Position numbers and translations under genes: made by a program. This document shows, piece after piece, positions 24,498 to 37,800 of a stretch of DNA of 64,000 nt. The notes under the pieces were generated by a model that was not told the DNA's origin, ran no database searches, and saw only the letters and a program-made list of their open reading frames with translations. The stretch's first letter is position 1. The number at the start of each line of letters is the position of its first letter. Origin of the DNA: Augochlora pura (lineage: Eukaryota > Arthropoda > Insecta > Hymenoptera > Halictidae). Where the stretch lies: NCBI RefSeq assembly GCF_028453695.1, contig NC_135773.1:17112001-17176000 (forward strand). The letters run 5' to 3'.

Positions 24498-27400
24498 GGT
24501 CACCATTGTTCCGGTTGCGCAACGCAGCTGTTGGTATAGCGCACGGCCCGCCTCCGTCGACGTCGCCCATGCGATCTAGTTAACGAAATTGGAATTGAAA
24601 GCATGACGGTTCGACATTACGATAATTTATCACTGGAATAAACGTGCGCCGCGGTTCGAGTATCAATTTACGGGACGCAACGGATATGTAATCTGATATA
24701 TCGTGTAACGGCGCGTACGGAACCGCGAATGGAGGTTCTCATCGGCCGGGGGGCAACGCGGAATCGGAAATGATGGATTCCCTGTTTCACGGGTCGCGGA
24801 TGCTTTCCTTATCGAATCTTCTTCCGTCTACTCCGCTGCGTTTTCTGTAACGCATAGTGGATCACCGTCTTCCGATTGCCACGCGGATTTATTCGTCATC
24901 CGGCAATTAATCTTCTGTAAATGTTATTCGTCTGTCAGAAAATTGCAATGCCATGGACAGAACGTCTGACTTCAGTCATACATATATCGTTTTTCGAGAC
25001 AAATTCATTCTTTATAAATGCATTCACTCGCTGTTTCACGACTTCTTTCAAAGCTGAACTAATAGGAACATCGCCATGAATAATTTCCCAATACAAAAAG
25101 AAAACTCGCATTTATTACTTTCCAATATTTATTCCGGCAATCTAATTTTATTTCGACGCATGAGAAAAACGAGAGTCGCGTCTCTATTCAGGAAATTCTA
25201 TCGAATATTTCACGCTGGTAATGCGCCAGGTTCCCTACCAGTGCCTGATTACGCGGCGCAATCTACGTACGAGATGAAGAATCCGAAAACGTAAAAGAAG
25301 GAAATTTCTAACTCGATTACGAGCAACCACGGTGTGTCACTCGACGGTGAACATACGACACGGGCACGGCGGCCGCACTCGCTCGCTCTTGCTCGCGCTC
25401 GCGTGGACTCGCGTGCACATCAAAGAGAAGGCCGCCTGTTTCGCGTTTCTTGCGCGAGCGCGCGAATCGCTCGTTCTTTTTCTCTCGCCGTGCTTTGCCG
25501 TATATTAATGATCTTTTAATGGAATGGGAGTGCTCGCTAACTGCTCTCGCCCGATATTTCTTTCCGTTAAGTTGGCAGCGGCCTGCAATTACTCATGGAC
25601 GCGCACTCGTCAAGTCACCGAGCCGATTCCGCTAGCTCGAGCTTATTAGAACCCTTTACATTTCTCCGATCGTTCGCTGTTCCGCGACGATAGACCACTT
25701 TTAGCCACGTTCGACTGCCGTATCGCCTCTTATACGATACCATAAGAGTTCAAAAACTTACGGGACAATCGTCGCCATGGCGTCCCGTTCACCTACAGCC
25801 CTCCAGAACTGCTTCTCCCAGTTTGCCAGCCATCCAGTATACCAGCTTCCTGCCCCTTCTTTCTGCCTGCTGTCGACCTACGATGTTATATTATGGCGTT
25901 TTTGAGCTCCCTACAAAGAGGGGCACACGTTCGGTAGGTTTTCGTTGCAAGTAACCTACGTACGCCTACCTGTGCGCCGGTTCCAGCACAAAAGGGACGG
26001 GTCCCTTGCTCTCCCTTCGGTAGACAGACCCGCAGGACTGGCCAACGATGTTCACGGCCTACTACTACATTTCGATTCTCTGCTTTAAACATCGGTACAT
26101 AATGGAAGTTGAGAGTTTGTTTATCGTGTCCAAAATTACAATAATCATTTACACATATTGTGGTTACTTTATTTATTATTACGATTTTCAATTACGAGCA
26201 GAGTAGTACAATAGTAGACGCTCGACCTTCTTTACTTCAGTCTTCCGTAGCTGAGAAATTGTTTAATCGTATGGTTTGGGAACTATTAAATTATCCAGTA
26301 AGCGTTATTGTTATTTATGCTATATATTGATGTTACATATGGTATACATGCAATAATGGTATATTTTATTCTATTGAGCAGTTTGCTTAGAACTGCAGTT
26401 TTTGTGCATTTATGATAAAATTGAGTATGTGCAATTTAAAATGGCAAGGAGATTAATATTGACATTGATAATATTGATACAGTATTGATATAACATTGAT
26501 AGCGTCCAGAATACGCCTTCTAATTACATCGTAAAGTGTCGTTACCTGCTTCTTAATCATATCGCGAACAATTATGGATATAAAATGCAGTTGACAAGTA
26601 GACTGTAGATTTTTATGTAAAATAAAAATTGTTTATATTAATTACAAGACACAAAACTACGTAGACATTAACTTCCTCGCCGAATAATTTTCGTAAATAA
26701 ATAATAATGCAACAGGGTACCTAAAGTATTCAAACGTTCTCACTGTTTTGAATTTCACCTTCTGATTTATTCCATAAACGTATAAAATCGTCTAACTGTA
26801 AAAGTTCATTGAACGGAGCGATACGTCTAATGAACTCATCGATCGAGTACATTAGACTTCGAATTTTCTATAAAAATCCGTGCGAAACTTTTCGCACATA
26901 CAGTGCGTGTAAAGACGAGGAACTGCTTCGGTATAGCAAAAGCATCGTCTGGCCAGGACATACTGGACACCGTGTATGCTCGCGCAGGCAGTCTCGCAGC
27001 GGGATGACTGGTGAGAGAATTCAATTTCCACCGTCGTTATCGTGCCTCCATCTTCCGCTCTCGGGCCGTTCCTCGTTTTTTCTCCTGCGGACATCGAATC
27101 TCGTGCGAGTGCTGGCTGCGTGAGAGTAGAAGGGGCCCGACGATGGACTTGTCGTTTTGCTCGGAGCCACCCTTTGTTCCGGGACTATTACGTCAAACGA
27201 GAGGACTTCGGTTACGCGCTACGCCGCGCCGCGCCGCGCCACGCCGGACCGCCGAAAAAACTTAATGGACCCGATTACGCTCCCGTTCGGAGAATCGATT
27301 AACCCGCGGCGCGGGTACGAGCCCCGTACGAACCCGTGACTGTTTAACTTGTCGCAAACACTCGTTTACCCCGACGGAACCGTCACGCTGTTTTTCGCTG

Positions 27401-29199
27401 GACCGATACGCCGGAATTAATTGGACCTTTTTGTCGGCGCTGCGGACACCGACGGTTCTTAACCGGCATTCCTCGCGGCCGCTCGTTAATTCGACTTCGA
27501 CGGAACGGTTACATTCTGTCCGACGTTGCGAATCGATTCCCGCTTTCTTCCGCGAACACCTCACGATTTCCGTGAACAATTTCATCCTTCGAACGTTTTA
27601 GTTGACGTTGGACAGCTGGCGTAACGATAGAGTCGTTAATGATAACGAGTTCATTAATTTGTTGGCACGCGGTAGTTGAAAATAGCGTCATGAAAAATTG
27701 TAGGCATTTTCCTGAGCCTCCATCCAACTGAGGACAAATATTTCGGGACCAGGGCTTGAAAACTGACGTAGCAAAAACGGCCATGTGACGGTCTATGTGT
27801 ATTCCATGTTTAATCCATTCAATTGGTTTCCTAAAAATTCTTGCATATTCGTTAACGCTAGAACTATCAGACCAGCCAAAATGACTGGACTTTGATTTTT
27901 TTCGTTCACAATTCCCGATATTTTAGAAAAGTTTCTATGAGAAGCTTTTAGATAAACTTCTTTATTTAAGCATAAATTATAATGGCAATCCTACAACGTT
28001 TGAGAAAATCAAATATACATATTTTTATGAAACAACATTTACATTAGTCGCGATTAGAGCTCGGAAATCTTAACGATAATGTCGAATATTGAAGCAGTTC
28101 AACAAAGTTTGGAGCATTGGTGCGTTGCTCCTTCGAAATCGCAGATGTATCATGCTGGCGTTTACATCGTGTTCACAGTGACGTCACGCAGGCGATACTT
28201 TGTTTCAGGGAAATCATGCGAAGCTGCGAGTGCAAAAGTAGCAGCGCGCAGTCCGCGCGCGTCATATCGCGTGCGAGGGAGCAAAAATCGGCGACCGATA
28301 GCGGCGGAGAAACTGTCGAGGGGCGATAGAGGTTGACAGCGACGTATCGGGACCGAAAAATGCGAGAGGAGATCGGCCGCGACCTTTAAGCGTTGGATCC
28401 CGATTTTTCAGCCTTGTTTCCGCAGAGCGGCACGATAACGCGCGGTTTCCCGCGCGATAAACGGATCCCGTGCCGGTTCTCGCTCGCACGAGAGAGGCCA
28501 AGCCAAGCAAAACGATTATATTTTACGAGCCGGGGGAGCAGGAGCAGCGTGCCGGTCCTCGTTACGCAATCGGGCCACGCTTCCCAGCTGTCCGATCGCG
28601 GACCGCGGCTCCGGAAGGGGTGCGGAGGGGCTCGCGGTATCGTAGAGCAAAGAAAAACAAGCCCACGTCAAACGCGTACATCGATTACCGGCTTGTTTAG
28701 ATTACGCGGTGATACTCTCCCCCCCAGGGGGAGCCCGGATCCTCGAGAAATTAGTCCTATTTCCGGGCTGGCCAGCCGACGCCTGCCCACTGACGCAGAT
28801 TTTTAATAATAACCGGGCCGTGTTTATCCCGCGAAGCGTGCTGAAAGTTTCATCGGAATTAGCAGAATGAACCACTTTCGATCACAACACACACACACAC
28901 ATACCGGACGGTGGAAACGTGCAAATTGTATTGTAATTCGTCGATCTTGCGAATATTCTTTGGCCCCGGTGTTCGCCTTTAATCAGACGTGCCGGCCTCG
29001 GTGGAATAGACTGCATCTACTGCTTTAAAGAAGCTCTGACGCTGCGCTTGGATCGCGAAATTGAAAAGATATTCTATTTATGGATGTAAGTAGACTGCGG
29101 TGTTGATGCACTTACGAGAAAAATTAGTTCGTTGAATGCATAGAAGTTGAAATATGTGAACAGTTGAGAAGTTACTGTAGTATTATTTTTAATCGACGA

Positions 29200-29405
29200 T
29201 TAACCCTTTGTAGTCGAGCGGCAACGCTACAAATTGCTACGCCATTTTCAAATAACAAATTGTTAAATAATAGAAATCTTGTATAAGTATACACGTTCAA
29301 TTCCACATGTATCAAATAAAAACAATCACATCAAATGGAAATATTGTATGCTGAAACAAATATCTTCATTTTGGAATTAAAATAGTCTCGAATACAAACG
29401 GTTAA
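29200..29405. mobile_element. TTAA-bounded MITE, 206 bp
   Basis: The left end TTAACCCTTTGTAGTCGAG and the inverted right end TTAACCGTTTGTATTCGAG differ at two of 19 positions, and TTAA is intact on both sides. The interior is AT-rich and non-coding. Same family as 12951-13112. Confidence 0.85.
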
Positions 29406-32400
29406 AATTAAGAAACGAAATTAACGTAGAAATAATACAGTCAATGTTTATTTTGCATGAAAACCTGCAAATTACATTCGAGAATCTTTGTGTTAGAATA
29501 GAAAAAACAATATGAAGATATATTGAAATGTTCATCGTTATACATATGTATTAATGTTTAAGCCAAATAGAAATGGAAATTTCTTTCTTCCAATCATGAT
29601 TATAGTAAATGAAGAACAATAATGTATTAATTTGGCAAAGATGAAATTTGCAGTTAACAATATTGTCAAATCCAACAGCATATTACATATCATTGGCTTA
29701 ATATTTTACCGTTCATGAATGAAACAATTTCTTATATTTGTAAGTTGTCATCCATCTGTGCCTTTCTATCTTGACTTGCTTCGCCTTCATCTTTGACGAC
29801 CTGATACATCATTCAAATCTTTGGATTTCGTGGACCTTCTTACAACCACAAACGTTGCTTACTTAATTTTATCATAAGTGTGTAAAACCGTACGTCTATT
29901 TACGAGATCGCCAAGTGGAATCGCGCTGGTTCAATCGCGAGGCAGAGCGCTCGAAGCGTGCAATTCGCGAAGAATCCTGTCCGAGGAGCCGGTCGCGATT
30001 CTCGGCGAGCGTTTCCTGGAGAACGACCGCGAATGGGCGTGTGTCACCAAGAGCCCGGGGGACAGATCGGGCCAATGGGAAGGTGGAGAGGCGTGGATCG
30101 CGGCGTTAGAGGACAGCAAGCGGACGACACCGGGAAAGAAGGGGACTCTCGAGCGACACGAGCCGTCCCTCCGTCCCTCTCGGCCGCCTCGGCGTGTTTG
30201 TGTCGGTGATCACGGTCGCACGGTCCTCGGGCCGCCAGGAGGGGAGAGCGACGTAGGGGTCGTAGGGGAATGCGAGCCGAGGTGGGAGCACCTGCACACG
30301 CCCACAGGCCGAATGGTGGGGGACGTCTTGGCCTGCGCCGACCGAGGCGCATGTGGCGTCCGCTCCTACGCGTATGAGGCTACGAATACGTGTGCCAGCC
30401 AGGGGAATCGCTCCGAACCGTTAGGCTATCCTCGAGGACTGAATTAGGGACTCGGGAGACGGGAATTCCTTTGTTTGCACGCCACCGATGGGCTTGCAAC
30501 GCGTCTGATCTTACTCGATCTAGGCGACAAGCGTTTTAACATTCCTAGGTGATAACTTCATTAACGAGACTGTATCGAATCGGATCTGATCTTTTTCAGC
30601 AAACTTCTCAATGACACTGTTATGTCATTAGAAATGACAAATTCTGTAATAAATTTGATGATAATTACAGCTTTATACTTACGTCAAGAGTCTCGCTTTC
30701 CTGTGTTCGTGTAAACTGCATTGCATAATTTACACAAGTTTATGATCTATATGAGCGTGTTATTTTATTTTCAGTTGAAATTTACTTAGTTTATAAGTTT
30801 TATAGATATCATTTTCTGTCCTATGGGTATGTATTTGGCATTAACACGCAAATGAATAGCTTAAATTAAATAGAATTCCTCTGTTCTTAGACTAAAAGAC
30901 CATTGACTAATAAAATACTCCGGATAGCAGATTTAATGCATTCATGGCAAAATCGGTTAGCTGCAATTTAAAATAGCAGAGCCATTAAAAGAATTTCAAA
31001 ATGTCAATGTACGAGGTATCTTTGATCTACTAAAACGATTAACACCAGATTTATGAAACACTAAAATCGCAGCTGTTTTACATTAGTCTATAAAAGTGAC
31101 AACGAGGTATTTATTCTAATCAGTAACGACTGTTATTGGAATATTTGTACCAAGTGACAGATATACTGACTAAATGATTCATAAACATATCTTTACGATC
31201 TAAAATAATCGTAAATTAAGAAGTTAGTCACCCTTCGCTTTGGCGGATTCCGTAAAGCCAGTCTTCCATTTCGCTTGAATTTCTCGCGATTGACGCAGAA
31301 GATCTTTAATTTGCATAAAAATCCGTGGTCTACACCGGATAATGAACCTCTTGTGGCAAGCCGTGCCAACGCAATCGCAGAATCACGAAAGACCGGTTTC
31401 AAATCGCGTATAGAGCCGATGACGCAAGAATCGCGCGAGGCGATCGCCATGATTTTTTCTCCGCGGCTGGTGAGCAGCTCGCATTGATCTCCTTCCGAGC
31501 GTCAAAAGCGCAGCGGGCTTTGTCAGGGCAGGTTGCGGAATATCTGTCCATGGGCACACGGGTGCGCACGATGCCCGGTTCTAGTCGGTAGCTATGCGCA
31601 TAAATTTCCTTACGGAGCCTTCTTCGTCATGGATAGTGGCCACGGACGTCTGCTCGAACAAAATGACCGCTCGCTCAAAGAAAACTGGCGAGGCGAGCAG
31701 TGCAGGCATCGCTGACCCGAGCAGACGCGCGAGGATTCGCCGCGCCGCGCCGCTGCAATTGCCGCACCGCTTGAAAATCCGCGGGCTCTCGTAAAACCCG
31801 AACCGGAAAACTTATGCATAGTTGTGCACTTGCGAGCAATCGAACTCGAGTCGCGTGTACGTGCATTTCGCTCGCCTTTTACCGCGATTCGGCCGCGCCG
31901 ATTAGATCGCGCGCTTCCAGCTCGCAATTTCGTGCAATCCCGCGAAAATTGCGCTCACCGTCTGGACTCCAACGCGTTGCAACATTGCGCGCTGCTTGCC
32001 CGTCTTTTTGCTTAAAAAGGAACTTCGAGAGCAGCCCGATTTCTTGTTTCTAAAACTATCGCTGTTTAACCCTTTGCGCTCGACTGGAGACTGCGACTAA
32101 ACTAGCTATGCCATAGTTGGCAACAATGAATAAATGCGATTAACATTAGCTTTACGTGATCCGTTAAATAATTCTTTAGTTTACAGTAACTTAGATTGCA
32201 AAGATAAGTACATTTACGATTTGTTCATGCAATATATATGACATTTCCTGCAACTATTAAAATAACAGTCGTCAAAAATCGAAGTTAATGTCTTAGTGGA
32301 TGTTTGGAAATTCAGTGATCATTTAGGCAAAGGTTAGATAGCTTTGAACGTAAATGATAAGATAATTAGTATTGACAATCATACGAACGCCCGAAAAACT

Positions 32401-33087
32401 TAGAAGATTTCATAGAATTGCAGTAATTTGACTTCTTCAACATTCGTACACCGTGGTTGTCACCAAACGACTTAATTTAAAGTGGGGAGATCTCTCTAAT
32501 CGGTTGATTTAGTGTTACTATTGCTGCCTACCAGACCATTTTTAATCGTACTAATGACATACGCAGAATTTGAAACAAAATGATCATTATGTAAAAGTAC
32601 GAGATAGGAACCATTTATGATAGTGAAAGCAAAAAGTCAATCAATACTCATTTCTAGTAATCACATCTTTTATTTTAAGATCGTCGACGTTATAAAGCTT
32701 CTTTTAAAAGAAATGAGTGAGTAAATATTTTAATTGTAAGCTATATTATAAATAGGCTATATTATAATAAAAATGACGAAATATCTAAATAAAATCATTC
32801 TTGTCATTCTTATAATTTCAATGCTCGTTAGGTTTAGTATTAAAAAGTATTCGACGACGTTCGGGAGATCACAACGAACCATATTAAAATTCAATAATTA
32901 ATTATATTAGAATTATATAATAAATTATATTGGAATTATATTAGAATTATGTAATAAAATATATGAGAATTATATAATAAATAAAATATACGCAATAGTT
33001 TTCGTTTGCTTGAACACGTTACTTGAATACGCGAACATAGTGATTTGTAAAAGATAGATTGCGGTTGATGTAGCTCAACAGTAATAG
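29406..33087. other. Non-coding, with one GC-rich block and single transposon ends
   Basis: A GC-rich block at 29880-30440 is open on both strands (up to 189 codons on plus, 102 on minus), with composition rather than a motif as the cause. Single ends lie at 31331 (TA family, inverted; the minus strand reads TAGACCACGGATTTTTATGC) and at 32066 (TTAACCCTTTGCGCTCGAC, whose partner end was not found). An AT tandem repeat of ATTATATTAGAATTATATAA type lies at about 32900-32990. Confidence 0.5.
32900..32990. repeat. AT-rich tandem repeat
   Basis: Three to four imperfect units of about 21-30 bases built on TTAGAATTATATAATAAA. Confidence 0.7.
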
Positions 33088-33605
33088 TTAACCCCTAGGC
33101 TACTGTGGACGCCTATATACGCTTAGAAGTTTCGCGTTTGTGACACTGAGGTCACCTATAAGCGTTTATTTAATTGTGGTAGCCTCAGACGAAGGACGCC
33201 TAAAGACGCTCGACGCAATTTCGCTTTCTAATATGGAAGGCGCCTATAAACGTCCTGAATATTTTATCGATAATTATTCCGATAGATCTTACCACAATTA
33301 GACAAAAGGCGCAATTGTGTAGTGCGACGAAAACATAACAAAAGAAGTGAGAAAATGTTGTAAAAAAAGCCTTACATTAATATTGAATTTTTCATGCTTA
33401 CAGTAGCAATCCGGTTCAGAATACGAAGAAATAAATAATATTGTTTTAATGTAATGAAATTCAGTTTCTGGATCATTGAAATATGTTTTCATAAAAATGC
33501 ATCCCTACCGAATATTTCGCCATTCTCGGTGAACGTTACAACTGAATTCCTGTACCGTATGGTACAGCGGATGCGTCTCACAGTCCGCCGTAGTCAAAGG
33601 GTTAA
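33088..33605. mobile_element. TTAA-bounded element, 518 bp, with 44-bp-spaced internal repeats
   Basis: The left end TTAACCCCTAGGCTACTGTG and the inverted right end TTAACCCTTTGACTACGGCG share about 17 of the first 24 positions. Near the left end a motif close to GNCRCCTAWARRCGY recurs at 33108, 33151, 33195 and 33239, spaced 43-44 bases. A minus-strand frame of 64 codons (33492-33298) near the right end shows no recognisable transposase motif. Such subterminal repeats often bind transposase in DNA transposons; whether they do here is inference. It is longer than its relatives, so it may be nearer to a full element, though clearly non-autonomous. Confidence 0.65.
33108..33253. repeat. Four subterminal motifs at 43-44-bp spacing
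   Basis: The four copies read GACGCCTATATACGC, GTCACCTATAAGCGT, GACGCCTAAAGACGC and GGCGCCTATAAACGT. Spacer sequences also share short blocks (TTTCGC, GAAG), so this may be a decayed 44-bp tandem repeat. Confidence 0.7.
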
Positions 33606-34590
33606 ATGGGCGTATTGCAAACGCGACGAGCGGCAGACTCGACTAACTGGTCCATCGAGTCTGCGAGAATCGAGCCTACGAGAGAATAACAGTTTTCGTG
33701 GAAGGGACAAGTCGGATTGTCCAGAAACGTCGATCGCCAAGGCTTAGGCCCCGAACGATTGACGTCTCTTAATTGTGGCTTTTCTCTTATCTACTGTCAC
33801 CCTATCTCCTTGTTCGCGCGTAGACTGCGCTAAGTCCCCCGGATTAGTCTCTCTATCATCAAGGACCCACGTCGGACGCCTAATCTTTCCCTCGATAGCC
33901 ACTCCGACGGCCGGCCGCCACGGGGCGGGAGGGGACAAGGGGGACAAGGGGGTGGTTTATCGTATCGATCGGTCACTCGATTGCTCGATACATTCCGCTC
34001 GCCGGAATTCTCTAGCGTTCGTCGACAAATATCGGTGCCCGTGTTGCCGCACGCTACACCGGTCCCGCCGAATGTACGCCATTCCGTGGTCTCTAATTAA
34101 TTACCGCCAGGTATTACGGGGCATCGATCTGCCGGATTAACGCGAGCGGATCCGTCGAACACGGGACTCGTTCGGCAACTCTTACCGCGAGCCTCGCGAG
34201 TCCTCGAATGGGGAATCCCTAATTGAAGCGTGTACCGGCCACATTTTCGGCTCCGTTTCAATTCCAAAGTTCACCGTTCGTCCCGAGCCCGAACGAAAAC
34301 CGATACCTGAAAACGTGCCGCACCTGCCGCCTCGAGCCTCCGACAATTTTTCCGATTTCTTTGAAATTCGAATTGCGATTTGTCTCTTTGGCATTGTTTC
34401 GTTCCCGGGAGCACCTCGTGCGTGATTTTTGCATCATTCTGCTCTGTTCACGATGCTGGCAACTGTGTGTGCTGGCAATGTATGCGATTGAAGGATTCAA
34501 TTTCTCTGGAAAGAACTAGAGATGTTTTATTGAAAGGGATCTTGAGTCAAAAAAGCTATAGCAATATGGAGAATGTCCTCTCTCTTTAGC
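33606..34590. other. Non-coding, moderately GC-rich
   Basis: Several open frames of 60-120 codons overlap on both strands and show no family motif. Nothing else stands out. Confidence 0.4.
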
Positions 34591-34831
34591 GTAACCCTTT
34601 GCGGTCGCATTTGATTTATGTATAGGTGTCATGCTGGTCGGAATTAATTTTCGTTAAATGCACCGTAATAAATAATTTGTAAGATTAAGAAGGAAAAACA
34701 AAATTTGTTAATTCCTTTCTAAAGATTAGGTATATGCAACACGCCAATGTGTTTTAATTTTATGCAAAAATACGAAAAACAAGTAAATAACTTTGGTAGC
34801 CGACAGTAGAGATACGATTGCAAAGGGTTAA
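34591..34831. mobile_element. TTAA-group MITE, about 241 bp, relative of 6150-6373
   Basis: The left end reads GTAACCCTTTGCGGTCGCAT, with the first T of TTAA mutated, and the inverted right end TTAACCCTTTGCAATCGTAT. The interior aligns with the copy at 6170-6373 over about 200 bases in the same orientation. Confidence 0.8.
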
Positions 34832-37800
34832 GCTCACAAACCCATATAATTTTTCATAGCTTTCTGTTGTAGTTATACATGCTAGTGACAAGTTTAATTA
34901 TAACCTAGAATGGAAATCTTCATGGATAGTTTATTGCAAACCATGTGGTCGCTAATTGTTCGATCCCTCGTCGTTTCAAAAGTAAGCCTCTTTCCCGATT
35001 TCACGCTGTCCTTCGTTATTTAGAAGAATGCTAGCCTTTTTGACATGTCGTATACGACATTCAAGGGTTCGAGCTGACAGCATCGGTAAAAGCGGCAACA
35101 AATCAATCCGTAGGCCCGTGCTGAAAATATCGTTTTTTGCTACGAGGGCCTCGGATCCGTACATGAACGGGCCTGATGGTCACCATCAGCGACAGCGGCC
35201 AAGGCCTCGAAGCCCTTGCGCCGCACGTAGGTATTGTTTTATAACTGCCTTGTCGAAGACACCCTCGGACCGCGAGCTCCGAGGATTTCGTACGTCACAT
35301 GGCCGACCATCCGTGCGCAGGTCGAGGGCCATAAACCCGCGGGGATCCACTCAGGCCCGACTCAACACGCTGCTTGGGAGATGTCGTCACCCGAAAATTA
35401 CGATAATTTTCGATATTGACTTGAGGGTGGGGCTTTCCCACTCCGCCGAGGAGAAGCGTCCGGAAAAATTCCACCTCCCTCAAGTCAACTCACGAATGGG
35501 GTTGTCTTTACCCCCAAAACGGGGCCTTATCGAGGCACCCGCGAAACGACGACGGACATCTTCCAAAAAGCAGCGAGACAGAATCAAAATAGCCTTCGAG
35601 TGGTACGAATCGAATCCCTCGCTTCAACTAGTCTTGTATATAACGCTTACCGCTACGGTCCCTGTTCCGAAATTAATCAATCGGCCAATGTTAATTCGGC
35701 GGTCGATATCGGTTGTATCGGTCGTGTAAATAGAGTTAAATCGAATAAAATCGTTTCGTTGTTTATCGATCACTTATTCTTTTACCGACACCCGACAAGA
35801 CAATTCACTAATGATCTCGCAGTTAATGAGACCACGCCAAAATTAATAAGCTTATAATATTAGCAACAGAAAGAGGAAGAAGACAAGCTTATAATTGAAC
35901 ACTAATTTTAAAATTAGTTATATATTATTGTACTGTAAACTATACTGTATACTATAAATCAATTATCGAGTATACACCTCATATTTCCGAGACATCTACG
36001 CTCGCCTGAAACAGCAAACTGGTTAAGAACATATTAAATTCTATAATTCATAGAAGTATTATACTTAAACGAAATTCAAGAAAGTTAAACACATATAATA
36101 TAAATAATACAATACCTCTTTTCAAAGAGATTGCAACACTTTAAAATTCTACTTTGCGCATCCCAACGCGTAAGGTTGTTACTTTTTTCGCGTTGATCGT
36201 TCCGAGGACGAGAATAGAGGTGGAATAAATCAATTTCAGGTAGGATGTCCGATGTTCGAGCAGGTTCGAGCTTCCTCGCGGGACGAAACAGGGTCCAGTG
36301 GTATAGCGGGCGGTATTACCGGCGTGTTCACCGAGTTTCTTTTGACACTTGACATTAAAAGTCACGGTATTCGTGCAACCACGTCCCCGTCACGTCAGGT
36401 TGACGGATCGGCGTGCGCACTCAGGAAATTAGGCAATTTCCGGGCTGTGCTCGCTCGTGTCTGCATTTAATAGCGGCAGCAGTTACCAGTTCGGTGGAGG
36501 CAGACCAGGACGCCGAGGAGTATCGTTACAGGCGAACCTTTCGCATACGTTCGTACACTCTTCCAGGAGGCCGTCCCATGCTGGATCGATCGCGGCTACG
36601 CTGACTTCTAGTCGTCACGGGTTTCGATCGCGTCCACGTTCCTACCCCCTTCCTTCAGTTTTTCAAAAATTCATTCCCTTCTCCGGAATCCACTCCGACC
36701 GACGTAACGTTATTTAGTAAAAACTGAAACGTAATTGCGGTTCGCTACAATGATTTCATTGCGAATACTTTACCATCGTACAAGGTTTTATTTGTTTCAA
36801 TTAACAATGTCTCTGCCAGCAATTTTCTAGCAGTTCATCCAAAACCGAAGATTAACAGTCGACTATCTCTTAAACAAATGTTCACAGACCTCAGTGCTGT
36901 TGCCTGTAATCCAAGTTATTCACACGTTATACTTATATACGCCAACGCAACGAAAACGTTTTACTTTTGCTCGCAGAAATTGATGATCAGATTTATGTTT
37001 TCAATTAACTCATTCATCTATTACGTGAAAAATGCAAATCAACTAATGCACAAATATTTGATGAATGTAAATTCATTTCATTAATGAATTCACTACACCT
37101 TAATCAGTATCCATTAATGAATACACGAGCCCACATAAACTCGTCAGAGATTTATGACACTAACACCTTGCATTACGATTTATATCATAGCTGCGTTCAC
37201 TAGCATTTGTTACTAATAAATTCCTACATCAAATAGAAAATTTATACTTATTCTATGGCAAAGTTTTCTTCAATGTTTAAATATCAATGTTCGATGAGTT
37301 TAGCTTCTAGCTAGATATTATACGACAAAGGAGTTAATGAAACCAATCTTCGTGTTCAATGATTTTGGGTTTATAAATTCCATTTATTAAGAATATGAAT
37401 AAAATCACGAATCAATCCGTGTCCGTGGTTTGGAAACACGAGCCGGTAATAGAAAAGTTATACACAGATGGTTTTGGATATTGACAGAAAGATGAGAAGG
37501 CGAGAAACGGTAATTCCAGGTGATTTAGCAGCGACAAGGCGGTTGCCGGAACGTTTCGTGGCCTCTCCCGGAGAGGAGTGCAAGAAACAATTCGCCGTGC
37601 TCGCATCCTGCCATTACCTCTGCAACACGTGATAAAACGTAAAGGGGAAACCTCGAACTGCTCGCGTCGATGCGAGTAACTATAATCTGCGACAGTGTCG
37701 TGCAGCAAGGATCGTTAGAAAAGGCGTAATGGAGGCCCGTGCGCACGGTGGTCGGTGTTGATAGCCCGGCGCGGTGAGAGCGAATCCCCGGGTCATCGCC

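Larger units (their letters stand above)
23701..29199. other. Non-coding, with a hairpin and single transposon ends
   Basis: Holds a diverged relative of the 1513 element (about 23975-24200), a hairpin at 24466-24497 and a short ATTGATA-type repeat at 26455-26500. It also has one TA-family end at 26599 (TAGACTGTAGATTTTTATGT), a TTAACGCTAGAAC end at 27852 of another TTAA type, a (CA)n run at 28884-28901 and a TA-family end at 29091. GC-rich patches at 25330-25640, 27000-27500 and 28170-28800 contain only composition-driven open frames. Confidence 0.5.

Noticed and set aside
29878..30447. 189-codon plus frame
   Set aside because: GC-rich block also open on the minus strand, and no recognisable motif.
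35028..35729. 233-codon plus-strand frame
   Set aside because: No family motif, basic low-complexity translation and an internal inverted repeat; no splice or start support.
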